Translations under genes and position numbers: made by a program
Shown here: positions 4,770 to 5,090 of the stretch, piece after piece
Layout of the letters: each line of letters begins with the position of its first letter
Numbering within the stretch: the stretch's first letter is position 1
Source of the DNA: Actinomycetota bacterium
GTDB lineage: Bacteria > Actinomycetota > Actinomycetes > Actinomycetales > Actinomycetaceae
Assembly (NCBI GenBank): GCA_019425105.1
Contig: JAHYYD010000113.1
Coordinates: 1 to 5,090, forward strand
Reading direction: 5' to 3'
Length of the DNA: 5,090 nucleotides
The notes under the pieces: generated by a model
What the model saw: the letters and a program-made list of their open reading frames with translations, nothing else
What the model was told of the DNA's origin: nothing
Database searches by the model: none

Positions 4770-4996
4770 CGATTCGCGTGCGCGGTGACGGTTCTAAGCG
4801 CTCGCTCCTGCCGCTCGTGACTGACGGCCAGCTTGTCCCTGATGGTCTCCTTCTTGCAGGTAAGGATAAAGCCTGGGTCAAGGAGGAACTCAAGAAGTTG
4901 GGGTATTCCTCGGTCAAGCAGGTGTTCCTGGGTGAGCTCGTCTCTGGGCACCTCGAGGTGATTCCGTACCCGAAGACAACGAGTGTCAAGAGCTGA
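4766..4996 (+). CDS. DUF421/YetF-family protein, C-terminal soluble half (split gene)
   Basis: This product is 76 aa from a TTG that overlaps the preceding stop as TTGA. The sequence is the missing end of DUF421. LTIRVRGDGSKRSLLPL takes the place of the strand after ETNG. LVTDGQLVPDGLLLAGKDKAW, then VKEELKKLGYSSVKQVFLGE and HLEVIPYPK are the usual closing helix and strands. No membrane segment is present. Together with the upstream piece it gives 219 aa, the length of one complete family member. Three explanations remain: separate expression by stop-restart at TTGA, an inactivating frameshift, or a one-base error in the short T run at 4765-4767. One extra T there would join the frames as ETNGLLTIRV. 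No canonical -1 slippery heptamer is present. Confidence 0.75.
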   Translation: MTIRVRGDGSKRSLLPLVTDGQLVPDGLLLAGKDKAWVKEELKKLGYSSVKQVFLGELVSGHLEVIPYPKTTSVKS

Positions 4997-5002
4997 CTTC
5001 AC

Positions 5003-5030
5003 GGAGGCCTCGTCAATTGACGAGGCCTCC
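5003..5030. terminator. Perfect 28-bp palindrome, probable terminator (copy 2)
   Basis: The left half GGAGGCCTCGTCAA is followed by its exact reverse complement. It gives a 12-bp stem with an AATT loop 6 nt after the stop of the DUF421 C-terminal piece. The 24-bp core 5005-5028 is identical to 3777-3800, and only the outermost pairs differ. Its position suggests it ends the DUF3290-DUF421 transcript. There is no long T-tract. Confidence 0.7.
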
Positions 5031-5070
5031 TGCCGTTTCGTGGACCATCTGCCCTTTGGTGCCGCGCGAT

Positions 5071-5090
5071 TACCGCCAGTGGCGGTATAA
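5071..5090 (+). promoter_or_regulatory. Inverted repeat overlapping a TATAA box at the window edge
   Basis: TACCGCC-AGT-GGCGGTA (5071-5087) is a perfect 7-bp inverted repeat. The last five bases TATAA (5086-5090) could begin a -10 box cut by the window end. This looks like the operator-promoter of the next gene. No clear -35 is seen, and bases 5031-5070 hold nothing else I can identify. Confidence 0.4.

Noticed and set aside
4764..4770. CTTTGAC at the DUF421 junction, identical to the core of the RF2 (prfB) +1 frameshift site
   Set aside because: The continuing DUF421 frame is -1, not +1; the +1 frame hits a TGA after six codons.
4613..5002. Minus-strand frames opposite the two DUF421 pieces
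   Set aside because: Both plus-strand pieces match DUF421; the minus translations show no recognisable domain.
1..5090. tRNA, rRNA, CRISPR arrays, insertion sequences
   Set aside because: No cloverleaf-like stretch, regularly spaced repeats, transposase motifs or terminal inverted repeats of an IS were seen on either strand.

Overview
The window is GC-rich (roughly 60-65 %), densely coded DNA. It has GTG and TTG starts, ATGA/TTGA-type stop-start overlaps and sigma70/SigA-like promoter boxes. Together with the protein families present (Phd/YefM antitoxin, DUF2262, HsmA/TIGR03987, TetR, DUF3290-DUF421), this suggests an actinobacterium, most likely of the Actinomyces/Schaalia group. That placement is an inference from codon use and gene content, not from a marker gene.

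Left part (1-1400): a C/A-rich entry segment leads into a short Phd/YefM-type antitoxin gene (best start 105) with no recognisable toxin gene beside it. A two-domain DUF2262 protein (440-1309) follows, then a 92-bp gap between convergent genes that contains small GC-rich inverted repeats.

Centre (1402-3801): two divergent two-gene units face away from a 65-bp control region. The leftward unit is a TetR regulator followed 3 nt later by an HsmA-family (TIGR03987) membrane protein, a family linked to heme stress. The rightward unit is a second, clearly homologous TetR regulator overlapping by 4 nt (ATGA) a four-helix membrane protein of no family I recognise. The control region holds a TTGACA-N16-TATACT promoter to the right and a TATAAT box to the left. 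Both -10 boxes form the outer arms of one 25-bp near-perfect palindrome whose core is TGAACA-C-TGTTCA. This looks like a shared TetR operator that would shut off both promoters together.

Right part (3802-5090): a tight three-ORF unit with visibly lower GC encodes a DUF3290 membrane protein, the membrane half of a DUF421/YetF protein, and the soluble C-terminal half of the same DUF421 protein in the -1 frame, overlapping by TTGA. The two DUF421 pieces total 219 aa, the size of one intact family member. The unit is bracketed by two perfect palindromes that share an identical 24-bp core, one ending the upstream unit and one ending this unit. They are probably terminator hairpins, and their identity is unusual. 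The window ends inside what looks like the next control region (an inverted repeat overlapping a TATAA box).
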